From Ampelocalamus luodianensis (taxonomy: Eukaryota > Streptophyta > Magnoliopsida > Poales > Poaceae): 64,000 bases of DNA. The stretch lies in the NCBI GenBank assembly GCA_036346255.1, contig CM070632.1:21407408-21471407 (forward strand), read 5' to 3'. Below are positions 1 to 12,600 of this stretch, in pieces. Numbering within the stretch: the stretch's first letter is position 1; each line of letters starts with the position of its first letter. The position numbers and the translations under genes were made by a program. A model generated the notes under the pieces. That model was not told where the DNA came from. It worked only from the letters and a program-made list of their open reading frames with translations, and did not search any database.

Positions 1-1666
1 GGAGACAACGTGAAAAGGAGGAAGACATGGCAGATAAATTAAAAGAGGAAGAGGAAATTGCTGAAGCAAGGAGGCGGGCTTTAGAGTTGCAACGGCAGGC
101 AGATGAAGCAGCTGCGGCGGTGGCCACCGCCGCTGCAGAGTCTGCTACACTTATGGAGGTTGATGGTGATGATGAAAAGGAAAGAAACCCACAAAACAAG
201 CCAGTTGTTGCCGATGATGATAACATTGTCAGCTTTGCTAATGGTGTTGATGCTGGTGAGTGTGAATGTTTTTTCCCCAACTTATCGCATCTGCCACATT
301 CTAATTCTGCCTTTTTTTTTCCTTCCATTGCACAGGTGATGGCATTCATAAGGACAGTGATGGTGATGAAGCAAGCATGGCACCAGGTCAAATTTTAGAT
401 ATCAAGCAAAATAGCAATGCTCCAACGAAGAAACTGGGTTTTGGGCTGATTGGCTCTGGTAAACGGACATCTGTACCATCAGTTTTTGCTGAAGAGGATG
501 AGGATAATAATGATAAACGGATAAGACCTTTAGTACCTATCGATTACTCCACTGAGGAATTACAAGCTGTTGAGGCCAATTCTTCTACTGGCCAACCAAA
601 TATTGTAGCAGCTGCTGAGTTTGCCAAGCGCATCTTGGTATCTAATTCAAAGGAAGGGAAACCTGAAACCGAGAAAGATAGGAGTAGGAGATCCAGTGAT
701 AGATCGAGCCAAAGGGATAGAGATCGAAATGATGAAGATGGTGCTCGCATTAGTGACGAGAGAAGGGAAAAGATGCATGATCGAGAGAAAGAAAGGCAAG
801 ATAAGCCCAAGTCAGAGAACAAGAAGATTTTGGATGCAAAACAATTGATTGACATGATTCCAAGGACAAAAGAAGAGCTTTTTGCCTATGATATTAATTG
901 GGCAATATATGACAAGGTGAAAAAAAGCTTTTCGACCTTGCATTTTCAGTAGTTAAAAGTTAAATCATGTTTTGTTCTTTCACCTGCTGCCAAGTTACTT
1001 TGTGCATTCATGTTATTGCTGTTGTTACTATGACTTTGTGGAGTAGCTTAATCATGCTTGTACTGTTCCTTTAACCGTTACAGATCCGATAACAGCTCAG
1101 CAGCTGCTGTTGGTTTTATGTCAATCCTTCGGATTTCTGGTTGTAATAGATTCGTGATCCACCCAAAAAATATGTTTTCATGAGTACAATGTTAAACCTG
1201 TTGTTATCTTCATACCGATTACCACCCATAATTCACATTTAATTGTCAATGTTTCAGCTGTAGGGTACATGACTCCTGGCCATTGCTAGGATATCTTGAA
1301 AGTTGGATCAGATGGTTTTCACCCTCTGTCTGCACTATTTAATTTAGCTTGCCTGTTCTTGTTTTTTGTGCTATGGCTATATTCAACGCTAACATCGGCA
1401 ATCTTTTCATGCAGCATGAGTTACATGAGAGAATGAGGCCTTGGATTTCAAAAAAGATTATCGAATTTCTTGGTGAGGAAGAATCAACTTTGGTGGATTA
1501 TATTGTCTCGTGCACCAATGATCATGTCCAGGCATCCAAAATGCTGGAGCTCCTACAGTCAATTTTGGATGTTGAGGCTGAAATGTTTGTCCTTAAGATG
1601 TGGAGGATGCTTATATTTGAAATTAAGAAGGCTGAATCAGGACTATCAGGAAGAGCAAATGCATGA
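1..1666 (+). CDS. RBM25: RBM25-like splicing factor, 3' part with PWI domain (partial)
   Basis: Three exons are visible: 1-255 (continuing left of the window), 336-916 and 1415-1666. All junctions are GT-AG and in phase (exon 1 ends one base into a codon). The ATG at 27 is internal, because the frame is open to base 1. Order in the protein: Glu/Arg-rich charged helix, acidic linker, a conserved GFGLIGSGKR-type stretch near 435-470, an RS/RE/RD-rich segment (about 660-800), then a C-terminal PWI domain split by the last intron (MRPWISKKI, then FLGEEE, LVDYI). RBM25 is a nuclear U1 snRNP-associated regulator of splice-site choice; the PWI domain binds nucleic acid. The N-terminal RRM expected for the family would lie outside the window. 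The stop is TGA at 1664-1666. Identification rests on domain order and motifs recognised by eye. Confidence 0.88.
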
Positions 1667-2100
1667 AGTTGAGGCTGTAGTCTTCTATAACATTTTCAGA
1701 TCTACTTTTTTTTTTGTGTCAATTGTGTTCACTTGTAAGCTTATACTGTAAGACTACTAGCTTCTAGACACATTTAAGTGAGATTGACTTAATGGTTTCC
1801 ATTTGTTCTGATGTCTACTTTAGAAATGTATACATGTACTTTACATTTGTTCTAAAGTTGCGTGTTTGCAGTCCCTTTTTATTGTCTCCAGTGGATGATC
1901 GAGAATTTCGCTGTTAGCAATTGGCACGAACAAGGCATCGGCTCTTAGTTTCCTTTTCTTTTCAATTCATGTACACTTAAAATAAAGGAAATCGAAGTAC
2001 ATTTCTTTTCTGTAACCATGGCAATATATTAAGGAATTGACGTCGCTGATTTGTTTAGCTGATGTGAGTTCAGGAATGTTCAAGGAATACATAAATTTAT
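1667..2100 (+). other. 3' UTR and downstream flank of the RBM25-like gene
   Basis: T-rich sequence with no coding signal. An AATAAA-type signal occurs near 1981 (aaaataaagg), a plausible polyadenylation region. The exact transcript end cannot be read from DNA. Confidence 0.5.
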
Positions 2101-2935
2101 TAGGGCTCGTTTGGAACACAAGATTTATGGAGGAATTTTATAGGATAGGAATTTCATTAGAATAGTAGGAATGACCTAAAAATACTCCTGCAACGAATCT
2201 TCCTTTCCTATACCTTTTGGAGGAATTTGTTTCAAGCAGTAGCTCAATTCTCGTGTTTTTTTTTTCTTCCTTTTGAGAAGTCTTAAGGTTCCGTTTGACA
2301 TTGCGGTGGATTATAATAATCTCGTTAGGTTGAACTGCTTTAGATACTTAGGTGTTTGCCTAGCTCTTTTTTCTTAACATCAAGTTGCAAAGAAATATAT
2401 TATTGACTTCTAGAACATGAGATGACAACAATTGGATAACACAATTTACATAAATTTAATATGATTCATAATATTGCACTTTTACACCTTTTTTTTTCTT
2501 CTGAATATGTGATAACAGAATTCAGTGATCAAAATAGCATATGATTGACTTTGAATTTTTTTTAAAAAAACCATCACTCTTTTACGACTGGAGGGAGTAC
2601 TAAACTTTTCACAACCTTTTTTCAAGCAGCTTTAGAAATAAACACTGCACAGCAGATGCAAACTAAGCTTAAGATGATTCTTCTCTTTATCTCCCTCTTA
2701 AGATATGTTTCCCTCCAAAATTTCTGTCTTTTCTTCTTCTATAAACCATCCAAACACCTCTTTTCTCCCATTCACGTGTTTTAGATTCTTTGTAGGATAC
2801 TATGCATGCCATTCAATTCCTATGGAAACTTTCCCATAATTCTGCGGGAAGTGAAATGTTTCGTGCGAAATTCATGTATGCAAATTCCTTCACGTGAATT
2901 TTCAAATTCCTAAGCTCCGAACAGACCCGTTTTAG
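2101..2935. mobile_element. Possible degenerate inverted-repeat element(s)
   Basis: AT-rich spacer. Its left end (gggctcgtttggaac near 2104) resembles the reverse complement of its right end (gctccgaacagaccc near 2914). A second start-like motif (ggttccgtttgacattg, about 2287) suggests nesting. No clear target duplication or coding capacity was found. This looks like the MITE-type debris common between rice genes, but the family could not be named. Confidence 0.35.
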
Positions 2936-2937
2936 GT

Positions 2938-3296
2938 CCCGTTTGGAACGCATGAAACGGAAAAAACACAGAAACAGGGAAACGCATGAATTGGGGTTGT
3001 CTTGTGAAATCCTGTAGGAAAAGAAAGCACATGGATTACTCTAAATGGCTGTCTTGATGCTTCATAGGGAGAAAAAAAAAATCAGGAATTCACCTTGCTC
3101 AAGAGAAAGGAAAATTTCGATGAGGTTAGATCTCATGTTTGTTTTCCTCCAAAAATCCCTCTAGAACGAGGCATTCTTTAGGAATTTCATAAGAATCCTA
3201 CAGGCTCGTTCCTTTGTTCCAAAGAGTCACACGGAAAAGTTTCCATACGATTCGATTCCTACAAAATTCGTACAAATATCCTTTGTTCCAAACTGC
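2938..3296. mobile_element. Possible MITE upstream of the helicase gene
   Basis: The segment opens with gtttggaacgcatgaaacgg near 2940 and closes with gttccaaac near 3286, a short inverted terminal match. Internal copies of ttgttccaaa and caggaattc-like motifs match grass MITE style. No target duplication could be established, so the borders are approximate. Confidence 0.35.
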
Positions 3297-3468
3297 GCTT
3301 GAGCGGGAGCATGGGCCGATCCTTTTTGGCCCGTATCCAAGAAAATCCATTGAAATGGTATGGGCTGGTCCATGAGTTCAAAATTTATCTTCCAGCCTAC
3401 CAAACCTAGGTGACCTAGGACCCGTTCTCTGTCGGCCCATATATGACCAGTCCTCACCAAGTTAACCC

Positions 3469-3628
3469 CGCACGCGCTACCTCCTCCCCCGCACCATCTC
3501 TCGCCGCCGCAGCCGAGACTCCCCTTCGCCTCCCCTCCTCCCTCCGCACGCACTACCTCCTCCTCCTCCTCCGCACCGTCTCTCGCCGCCGCAGCCGAGA
3601 CTCCCCTTCGCCTCCCCTCCTCCCTTCC
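3469..3628 (+). repeat. Tandem duplication (76-bp period) in the helicase leader
   Basis: Two head-to-tail copies start at 3469 and 3545 (cgcacgcgctac / cgcacgcactac). Each continues through the same pyrimidine-rich tctctcgccgccgcagccga block to cctcccctcctccct. The second copy carries a few extra ctc triplets and ends at the ATG of the helicase. It therefore lies in the 5' UTR or core promoter. Confidence 0.85.
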
Positions 3629-3632
3629 ACCC

Positions 3633-6600
3633 ATGGCGCGCCTCACCCCCACCAAATCCAAGTCCGCCTCCGTGGATGCCGCCGTGGCCCCGTTGGCAGC
3701 GGATCAGAAGCAGCGGCGGCGGCCGCCAAAGCAGGCGAAGGCGGCGGGGAAGAAGAAGAAGGCCAAGTCGGGCGGGTTTGAGTCGATGGGGCTGTGCGAG
3801 GAGGTGTACCGCGGGGTGCGGCACAAGGGGTACCGCGTGCCAACGCCGATCCAGCGCAAGACGATGCCGCTCATCCTCGCCGGCCTCGACGTCGCCGCCA
3901 TGGCCCGCACGGGGTCGGGGAAGACCGCCGCCTTCCTCGTGCCCATGCTCCAGCGCCTCCGCCGCCACGACGCCGGCGCTGGCGTCCGCGCGCTCATCCT
4001 ATCCCCCACCCGCGACCTCGCGTTGCAGACGCTCAAGTTCACCCACCAGCTCGGGAAGTTCACCGGTTCGTGCCGCGCTCATAAGTCATAACCACGCCAT
4101 GTTTTTTTGCACGGTTTGAGCTGTGATTCGTCACATTTGTGTAGCCATCGAGCGTAGGATGGTGATTTCCACTGTCTGGTGCAGTGGGTACTTGAGAGTT
4201 AAGACCTCGATGTTTGAGATATGAAATCACTATATAGAGCAGTCGATGGGTAGGTGTAGGTTGGTTTGCCTTAGCGTCGCTGTATATCTCTGAAATTGCG
4301 TGGTTTTTAGAGATCTTAACTTGCTATGTTGATCTGAATAATCTATGGATGGGCTAAAATATGCTTACTGTCATTGATAGCATGCATCTAGCATCAATGT
4401 GGTGGTTCCCTTACTATTTTAGTGTCACCAGTGATTCCTTCCTGTGCTCCTTATATGTAAATTAATCTCATAGTTGTCATGTAAGTATGAGTCAACATAG
4501 TTGTCATGTAAGTACGGGCCATCATAGTTGTCATGTAAGTATGAGCCAATTTGTGACGTGAAATAACACCAATCATGCTGTTTGAGTAAATTGTTGTGTA
4601 TCCTCATAATTATTTGGACATCATTTGTTTATTTTTTCTAGATTGTGCCGTTCCAACTGCAAATAATTGCTACGGCAATGTTGATGAGGGACATAGTTTT
4701 GCCTTTTTGTAGATCTAAGAGCTAGCCTCATTGTTGGTGGAGATAGCATGGAGAGTCAATTTGAGGAATTGGCAGAGAGTCCTGATATCATAATTGCAAC
4801 ACCTGGCAGGCTCGTGCACCATTTGGCAGAGGTTGATGACATGAATCTTCGATCAGTAGAATATGTTGTGTTTGACGAAGCGGATTCCCTCTTTAGCTTG
4901 GGGTTCGCCCCTCATTTGAACATGATTCTACAGAAACTGAGTGATACACGACAAACATTGCTCTTTAGTGCCACTTTGCCACAAGCCCTTGCAGATTTTG
5001 CAAAAGCTGGCCTACGTGATCCGCAAGTTGTGAGACTCGATTTGGACAAAAAGATCAGTCCTGATCTTAAGCTTGTCTTTTTCACGCTGCGTCCGGAAGA
5101 GAAACTAGCTGCTTTACTGTATTTGGTCAGGAACGAATCAGCTCTGAGGAACAGACAATAATATTTGTTTCAACCAAGTATCATGTAGAGTTTTTGAATA
5201 TTCTTTTCCGAGAGGAGGGATTAGAACCTTCCCTTTCCTATGGTGCTATGGATCAAGAAGCCCGCACTATTCATATTTCGAGATTCAGGGCAAGGAAGAC
5301 CATGGTACTTATTGTGACAGATGTTGCTGCAAGGGGTCTGGATATTCCGTTGCTTGATAATGTGGTGAACTGGGACTTTCCTGCAAAACCTAAGTTATTT
5401 CTTCATAGAGTTGGCAGAGTAGCTCGGCAAGGTAGAAGTGGTACAGCGTATACATTTGTCACTTCAGAGGACATGCCGTTTTTATTGGACCTACATCTTT
5501 TCCTTTCAAAGCCTCTTAGACCTGCTCCAACGGAGGAAGAACTGCTGAAAGACATGGACGGCTTGAATTTGAAAATTGATCAAGCTCTTGCAAATGGGGA
5601 AACAGTATATGGGCGTTTTCCTCAGACAATCATCGATCTTGTCTCTGATGGAGTAAAAGAAGTCATTAATGGATGTACCGATCTGATTGCCTTGGAAAAG
5701 CCATGTGCTAATGCTTTCCGGTTGTATCTGAAGACTCGTGCTATGCCTTCAAAGGAATCTATCAGAAGGGTGAAAGACTTGCCTCGCGAAGGTCTTCATC
5801 CAATTTTCAGGGATATTCTTGGATCAGATGAGCTTTCAGCTCTTGCATTCTCGGAGCGCCTGAAATCATTTCGGTAGTTACTTTAGCTAGCAATACTTAA
5901 TTTTGCTTGTATTTACTCATTCTGTGTTATCTAATGGACGTTTTCATCCTGACTTTATGCTTACAAGGCCAAAGCAGACTATTTTAGAGGCTGAAGGTGA
6001 AGCTGCTAGATCAAGAAATTCTAAAGTAATGCAGTACTTCTTCTTCTTCTTCTTCTTCTTCTTTTTTTTTTGCTTTTGAGAATTTTTAGCATCGTATTGT
6101 TAGGTTATTCTCCTACATCTGTAACAGGCAGCTAGTATACTAATACCTCTGAATACTTGATTAATGCTGAAACTAATTGTTTATATATTTCTAGGTATTT
6201 GCAATGTAGTTCGCGCAAACTTTACAGAGATGTGCATTATTATTTCTGTCGAAATTTGCTAACATCACCATCTTGGCTTGCTTGTAGGGTTCTAATCAAT
6301 GGCTAGATGTGATGAAGAAGAAAAGAGAAGTCCATGAGGGGATAATAAATTTAGTGCATCAAAATAATTCTGGTGATCTGGGGACTAAGGTAATTATTAA
6401 ACTGAAATCATATCATTGTTTGTTCTCATCAGACATAGCAAGTTGCAAACAAGCACATGGATATGTAGTATTGACAAAAGTTATTAACTGGACACGCTTA
6501 TTATATCTTGGAAATGCTAGAATCTAGATGTGACCATGTTACCCAGTTGAGATGTAGTATTAGACTCACTGAAGATCTGTAATCAGACCTTGTAGATTGC

Positions 6601-9600
6601 TACTAATTTGGAGTGCTTATCATTTATACGGAGAAGCTAATCCTAAGGAGATCGATTATTCCATCAAAGATGGCTGCAACAAAGATAGAGTGAGTGGAGA
6701 ATGCATTTTTATAAAGCTGATCACTGATCAGCAAGAATGTAGATTGCACTGGCCTGGATGGTCAACGGCATTATTTTGTGATTTTGTCTTTGTGTTGAGT
6801 CAAAATAACATGGCCTTGAACAACACTAAAATGTACTAGTTATGCGAAATTGTTGCTTAAATATGTAGTTCTGTGATAGATTTGGTAAAAAATATGTAGT
6901 TTTGAGAAATTTACTAGAAACTGTGGCACATGCATTTTCCAATTTCCATGTTGTGTAATTTACAGATGAGGGTCTTGTTGTGACTTGTGAAGTTGTGATG
7001 TTATCTAGTTGCTTGGTTTGTGATAGTTTCTTCTATTGGATGCTCAGAACCATAGTTACCAGATTCGCGGCAACCACCGTCGAAGCCCAATCCCGATCTT
7101 GCGAACCAGTTCAGGGTTCGGCAGCAATCTGATCTGCGATGATTCGCAGTCCGATTTGCCACAGGGAGGCGAACCCAACATAAATAATCAACAAAAGAAA
7201 CAAAGGGAGAAGGGAGATGAGCATGGTAGGAGGGAATGATTCCTGCTCCTCCGTCGCCATCGCCGCTTATCATGCTGTCGCTGCTGCCACCAGAGCTGTT
7301 GCTGTCAACGTCGCATCACCATCACAGTCGTTGTTGAGGAGTAGCGGGGATGGGGGGGGGGGCTAGTGCCCTGGAGTTGTGAGGTGACACGAACACGATG
7401 GGACTATGGGAGTCTTAGGGCAGAGGGTTAGGGAGTCATGGGCTGGTTGGGCCGGCCCGTAACCTCATCTTCTCTTTTTTTGATTCTTTTATGCTATTGA
7501 GCTATAGGACCTTCTGTGGCTGTGTACATGTGTTTGCAAGACCATATGTTGCCTAACCCATTCCCGATTCACGAACCCTGTCTCTCCGATTCGCGAACCG
7601 AAGAGGTATACCCCTTAGCGAATCCTATTTTTACGAAGTGGCGTACCACGAACCCGAATCCTGAACCCAACAAACTGCGAATCAGGTAAGTATGCTCAGA
7701 ACAATTAGCCTGAGCAGTTTAGCAAAAATCTAACATTAAACAGGTAGGCCATGGAACAACCAATCAACCAATATTTAAGCCAGGCAGTGGCTGATCAACT
7801 TGTAAGTCGGTTGGTTCATTACTCTATGACTGTGTGTGTAGTTTGATAGTTTCAATGTTCTAATGGTAACTAGTACTTGTTCGGTCACCCACCTAGTAGT
7901 GATTATACAGCCTAACCAGCTGATTATACGGTAAAAGGGAGGGCACCTGTTTCTTGTATACGGCCTAGTTAGAATGTTAGTGGAGTATGGAATAATGGAC
8001 AACATGGCTTGCTAATATTAAAATGAGTCTACCTTTTTTGTTCTTATGCCAGTGCTACATTGAATGTGGTACTTTGTTCTTATGCTTTGTGCAGTGATTT
8101 ATGGCTACTTATTTTTATGCAGGAAGAAGAGGTGGAAAACATTTCAAATTGGGAGAGAAAAGGTCCGCATTTTTTTTCTTCCTGTGGGATGTCAGTGGGG
8201 TAACCCATACCTTTGTTGTTGCTGTTTTAACTACAAAGTGCATCTTGAGCTATAAAACAGTATTCTCAGAGAAGCTGCACCATCCTCACTCTTCCATGGT
8301 TATTATAATTTTTTGCGTTCTATATACATTTCAGAAGTTTGTGGTAAGAAGCGGAAGTCACAGAGCTTTAGAGATGAGGACTACTACATAAGTTCAGTGC
8401 CTCAAAACCAGGTATGCCTCCTAAACCTAGCTTAAATAATTTCCTGCATAATTTGTATTGCACTAGTAATGTTTATTCAATTTCTTGAAGTACAGCTGCT
8501 TAGTGTATATTTTATGCCTAATATTGAATTTATTATTCCTTTTTCTCCTGCAGCATTTGGAAGCTGGGTTGTCAGTGAAAGACAATGAAGGATTTGTTGA
8601 AAATAGGTATATGCTTGCTGATATATGATTGACTCTTGTTGTTCTGAGGTGGAAGTGGGCCATTTACTTGATAATTATCAATCACCATAGCAAATGAACA
8701 GTATATCTACTGGGAAAAGTATTGCTGTTGGGAACAGGGATTAAAACAACGGATTTTGAAATTTACCAGAGCTAGGACGGTAGCAGGGAGCCAAACCAGC
8801 TGGTTCCCAGTATGTTTCCGGTCTATTCCCGTTAGCTATTTCTCTTTATATTTTTTTTCCTCATAAAGTATTGTGTTTGTTTTCTCTTCTATAAGCATAT
8901 ATATCAAGATTTCATCAAAATTAGCATGAGAGCAAATCTTTCTGGCCGTTGTGGAACCTACTGATCCAACCGGTAGGACCGGTAACCTGTGGGTTACCAC
9001 TAGGTTTATAGTACCTGGTTTGGAATACAATTCATATAATGGATCATGTGATGTTGAAATAGGTTAGTTATTTATTGAATGTTTGTTGACTTCTTTTGCT
9101 TTAATGCCAGTTAATCTTCCTCTCTCTTCAGCATATGAGCATATGCATGATTCAGCCAAAGTACAATGAAACTAAAGCTATGGATCTGCTACATTCAATT
9201 CTAAGAAATTGAAGCCAATATTGGATGCACAATACTTTGGCATATCCAAATGTTGGTTTCATTATTCATGAAATTGAGTCTGCAGTCTCATCACCATGCT
9301 GCTTTAAATTAAGCTCAATGCTATCGTGCAGATTGGACGCTGCTGTTCTTGATTTAGTTGATGATGAAACTTCTGGTATGCATGCACAAAAAACTCGATA
9401 TCACTGGATGAAGGTATAACTTTTCCTAGTGACATTGATTTGTAATATGCAATTTCACACTCAGCCAAGGTGTTTATTTTATTACTGCAGAACAAGTTTG
9501 TCAAGTTGAATAGTGGGGATCGTGTCACTGCTACAGGAAAGGTAGATCTTGCACATGTCTTGTGTTCAATCATGTTTTAGAAGAGCATCGAAACACTACT

Positions 9601-12600
9601 GTTGCTAGACTAGTGTGCATTGTGATTGTTATCCACAATGTATTGCATTGCATAATTTGCATTTCAGTAGCTCATTCTTTTCCCTTCTGGTGTGGTACAT
9701 AATTTACATATGTAATTGATCAGTTGTAAATCTCCGGGAAGCTCAGTGCTGTCGGGCTGTATAAAGTTGATCCAGAACTAACTATTGGAAATAGTATTTG
9801 CACTTTCAAAATATATGCTTGGATGCCAGGATTGGTATTGCAATGCTCTATCTGAACTATGTAGAATCAGAATATTATTCTAAAATATGAAATGAGTTTT
9901 ACAACAAGGGGGAAATGGTCCCAGTGAAATCTATATCAACACTAACGTCAGTTTATGTTAACTCCCAGCATTACTATGCATTGATACAATGTGTGGGTGC
10001 ATGTGAACACTGATTTAATCTCTTTTAATAGATTCTTGTTCTATAAAAGTTGGAACTAAGATTGCTACCAATGGTTCTGTTCTAAATATCATTTACAATA
10101 TATTAATTGTGACTATTTCAAATTTTCATTGGACATGGCACAAATTTCTTTGAGCTTAGATGCGAATCAAGGGACTATTCATTTCCTAAAAAGCATACCA
10201 TCTACTCCCAAGACAATATATTGGGGAAGGTTAAATTTAATAGTTAAGTGTTGGACATATATGTTCTACTTAAAAAATACTCTGTATTGCATCTTCATCT
10301 CTATCACATTTAATGGTCACTACATGCAGTAAGACATAATTTTGTTCCCCTTTTATCTATCACTGAGATATGGTGCTCTTTAGTATACCTAGGTTGTCTC
10401 TGTAGAGATTTCTTGCTTAATCTAAACGAGTATTTGTTTTACTTTTTATTTCTGTGATTGAGATGGTTTTGTTCCCTTTCTCATCTGCACGTAAACCCCA
10501 TACTTGGAACTTTCTTTCTAGTTCATGTAAGATACTGAGATAGATTACTATTTATTACACTGATATAATGTGTTGTGCCTGTATGTCAGAGAAAATACAG
10601 TAATTGAATTTGACATGTCTGAAAATCTGTCCTCAGATTAAAACGGAAAGCGGTGCAAAGTTAAAGGCAACAAAAACAGGGATCTATAAGAAATGGCAGC
10701 AGAAGTCACATAAAGCAATCAATTTTGGTGGAAAAGCGGACTTTGCAGGAGAGGGCACATCCACGACAGGTAACACTTGATTTATCCTCTTTTGTTTCAT
10801 CACATTGCCTTGTTTGTTTTGATGTCAACTTTTGGAAAGTTCATTGTAGTTTTGATCAATACAGGTAATTTTAAAACCTATAATGTTGATTGTTAACTAT
10901 TTTTCCTCTTCTGGATCTGTCTTGATGCTACAGGATTTACCTGAGCACCCTGTGAGTTAAATTTCATTTTTTCCTTTCTAATTTCTTCCAGTGGCTTCTT
11001 AAAAAATACATGTCTAATAAGCATGTCTGACTTTACAGTCTTGGCATGAAAATGTATTGGATAATTTCTCAAAAAGAAGTTCCTTGAACCTGTGTGAGCA
11101 ACTGAGCATTCACGCATTCTGAGTTAAAAATCACTGAAGGGAGACTGATCCTATTTAGTAGGCTGATGGTTTCACCTGTGTTCTGAGTTTTTTGGGGGGA
11201 TTCATGGTTGTCTTAGATATGCCAGCTAAGTAGTGATTAGTGATGCCCAGGGTTCCATTTTCCTGGCGAATACTGGATCAGTATGGCTATTCACTATGAT
11301 TAGTAGGGGCACAGCTTGGGTGCAGTGGCCAGTGCTCCTAAAACAATCCAGGCCCAAATATAATATGACAATTGTGCTGGTAATAGGTTTAGTGCTTGAT
11401 TATTTGAAGTCAGATTAATTATATTCGTATCTCCCTTTACAAACAGTCTCTTTCTTGTTTGCTCTTTACATGGAATACTGGCCAGTAGCTCCGCAAAGAT
11501 CTATTGCATACTCACTGTTGCATCCAAATTCCAAAATGATATTACCCTTCTTAGCCACCTCTTCACCAAAGATGTCTATGTAGGTAGAGCTGAAGTCACT
11601 GGTGCAGCGGTCCACCATAGCTTAATATACCCAGAGTCGCATGCATCCTTTTGCATTATATCTGTGTAGATAAAATGTGCTTACAAATAACTGCTGATTT
11701 ATCTTGTCATCATGAAATGTTGGAAACCCGATGGCATGACAGGAGTTGATGAGGGTCCGAGCTCAGAGGAGATATGGTTGGGTGAAGCCACCTGTTCCCA
11801 CACGCCTGAATTGACTAACTCTGTTTTGAGCCATGATCAAGTAGTTAATTTTGATCACGTGAACACCTGTCGCATAATGGTTGGACTTGCATTGCATAAT
11901 GGTTGGACTTGCATTGTTTAAGGTGCAGTGGACCCAGCACCTGAGCTATTTAATGTCAGTGTAGTGCTACACCTGTTACAAAATAGTTGGACTTGCATTA
12001 TTTTGAGATATAGTTGAAACTTGAAACCAGTGAGTATAGAAGCTGGTCAGATAGAGTTAAGGAAACCCTGGTGACAAAAAGCTGGCCAGATAGAGTTAAG
12101 GAAACCCTGGTGACAAAAAGCTGGCCAGAATTCACTGGCAAACTGGTTGGGACCAGAAACAGCTGAACGGGAAAAAGCCTTGGTGACATCTGACATGCAT
12201 TGCTAGTTGCTCATTTCTTGGCTGTTTGTATCCTCTTTTGAGTTCTATCTTGTTTCACGTCATATTCTTGCTACAATTGTGTTAGCATAGCTCGTATCAA
12301 CTGTTCTGTATAGTACTGTAACAACTCTAAAGCTTAATATCATCAAAGCCATATGTAGCACTGCCTGACGCCATGACCTTCTGCAGGTGGCCATCAAAGA
12401 GGAAACAAAAGACACCCTGCAGGTGGCCGTGGGCGTTGGTCCATACCCAATGCTGATGTTCCATCTGAGATAAGAAACCCCGATCAAATGCAGAAGAGCA
12501 GGCAGCAGAAAGCAATGGATATTATCCGCATGAAGAACAAATCCGCAAAAGATGGTAAATTTGAGAATAAGTTCCAGAAAAACAGGAGGCCTGACCGATC

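Noticed and set aside
5120..5165. Programmed -1/+1 frameshift or a mini-intron in the helicase
   Set aside because: No slippery heptamer and no GT-AG pair that would join the frames; a single missing G is the simplest account.
6630..6690. Extra helicase exon in intron 4
   Set aside because: No clear acceptor in phase, and joining exon 4 to 8123 already gives the expected protein.
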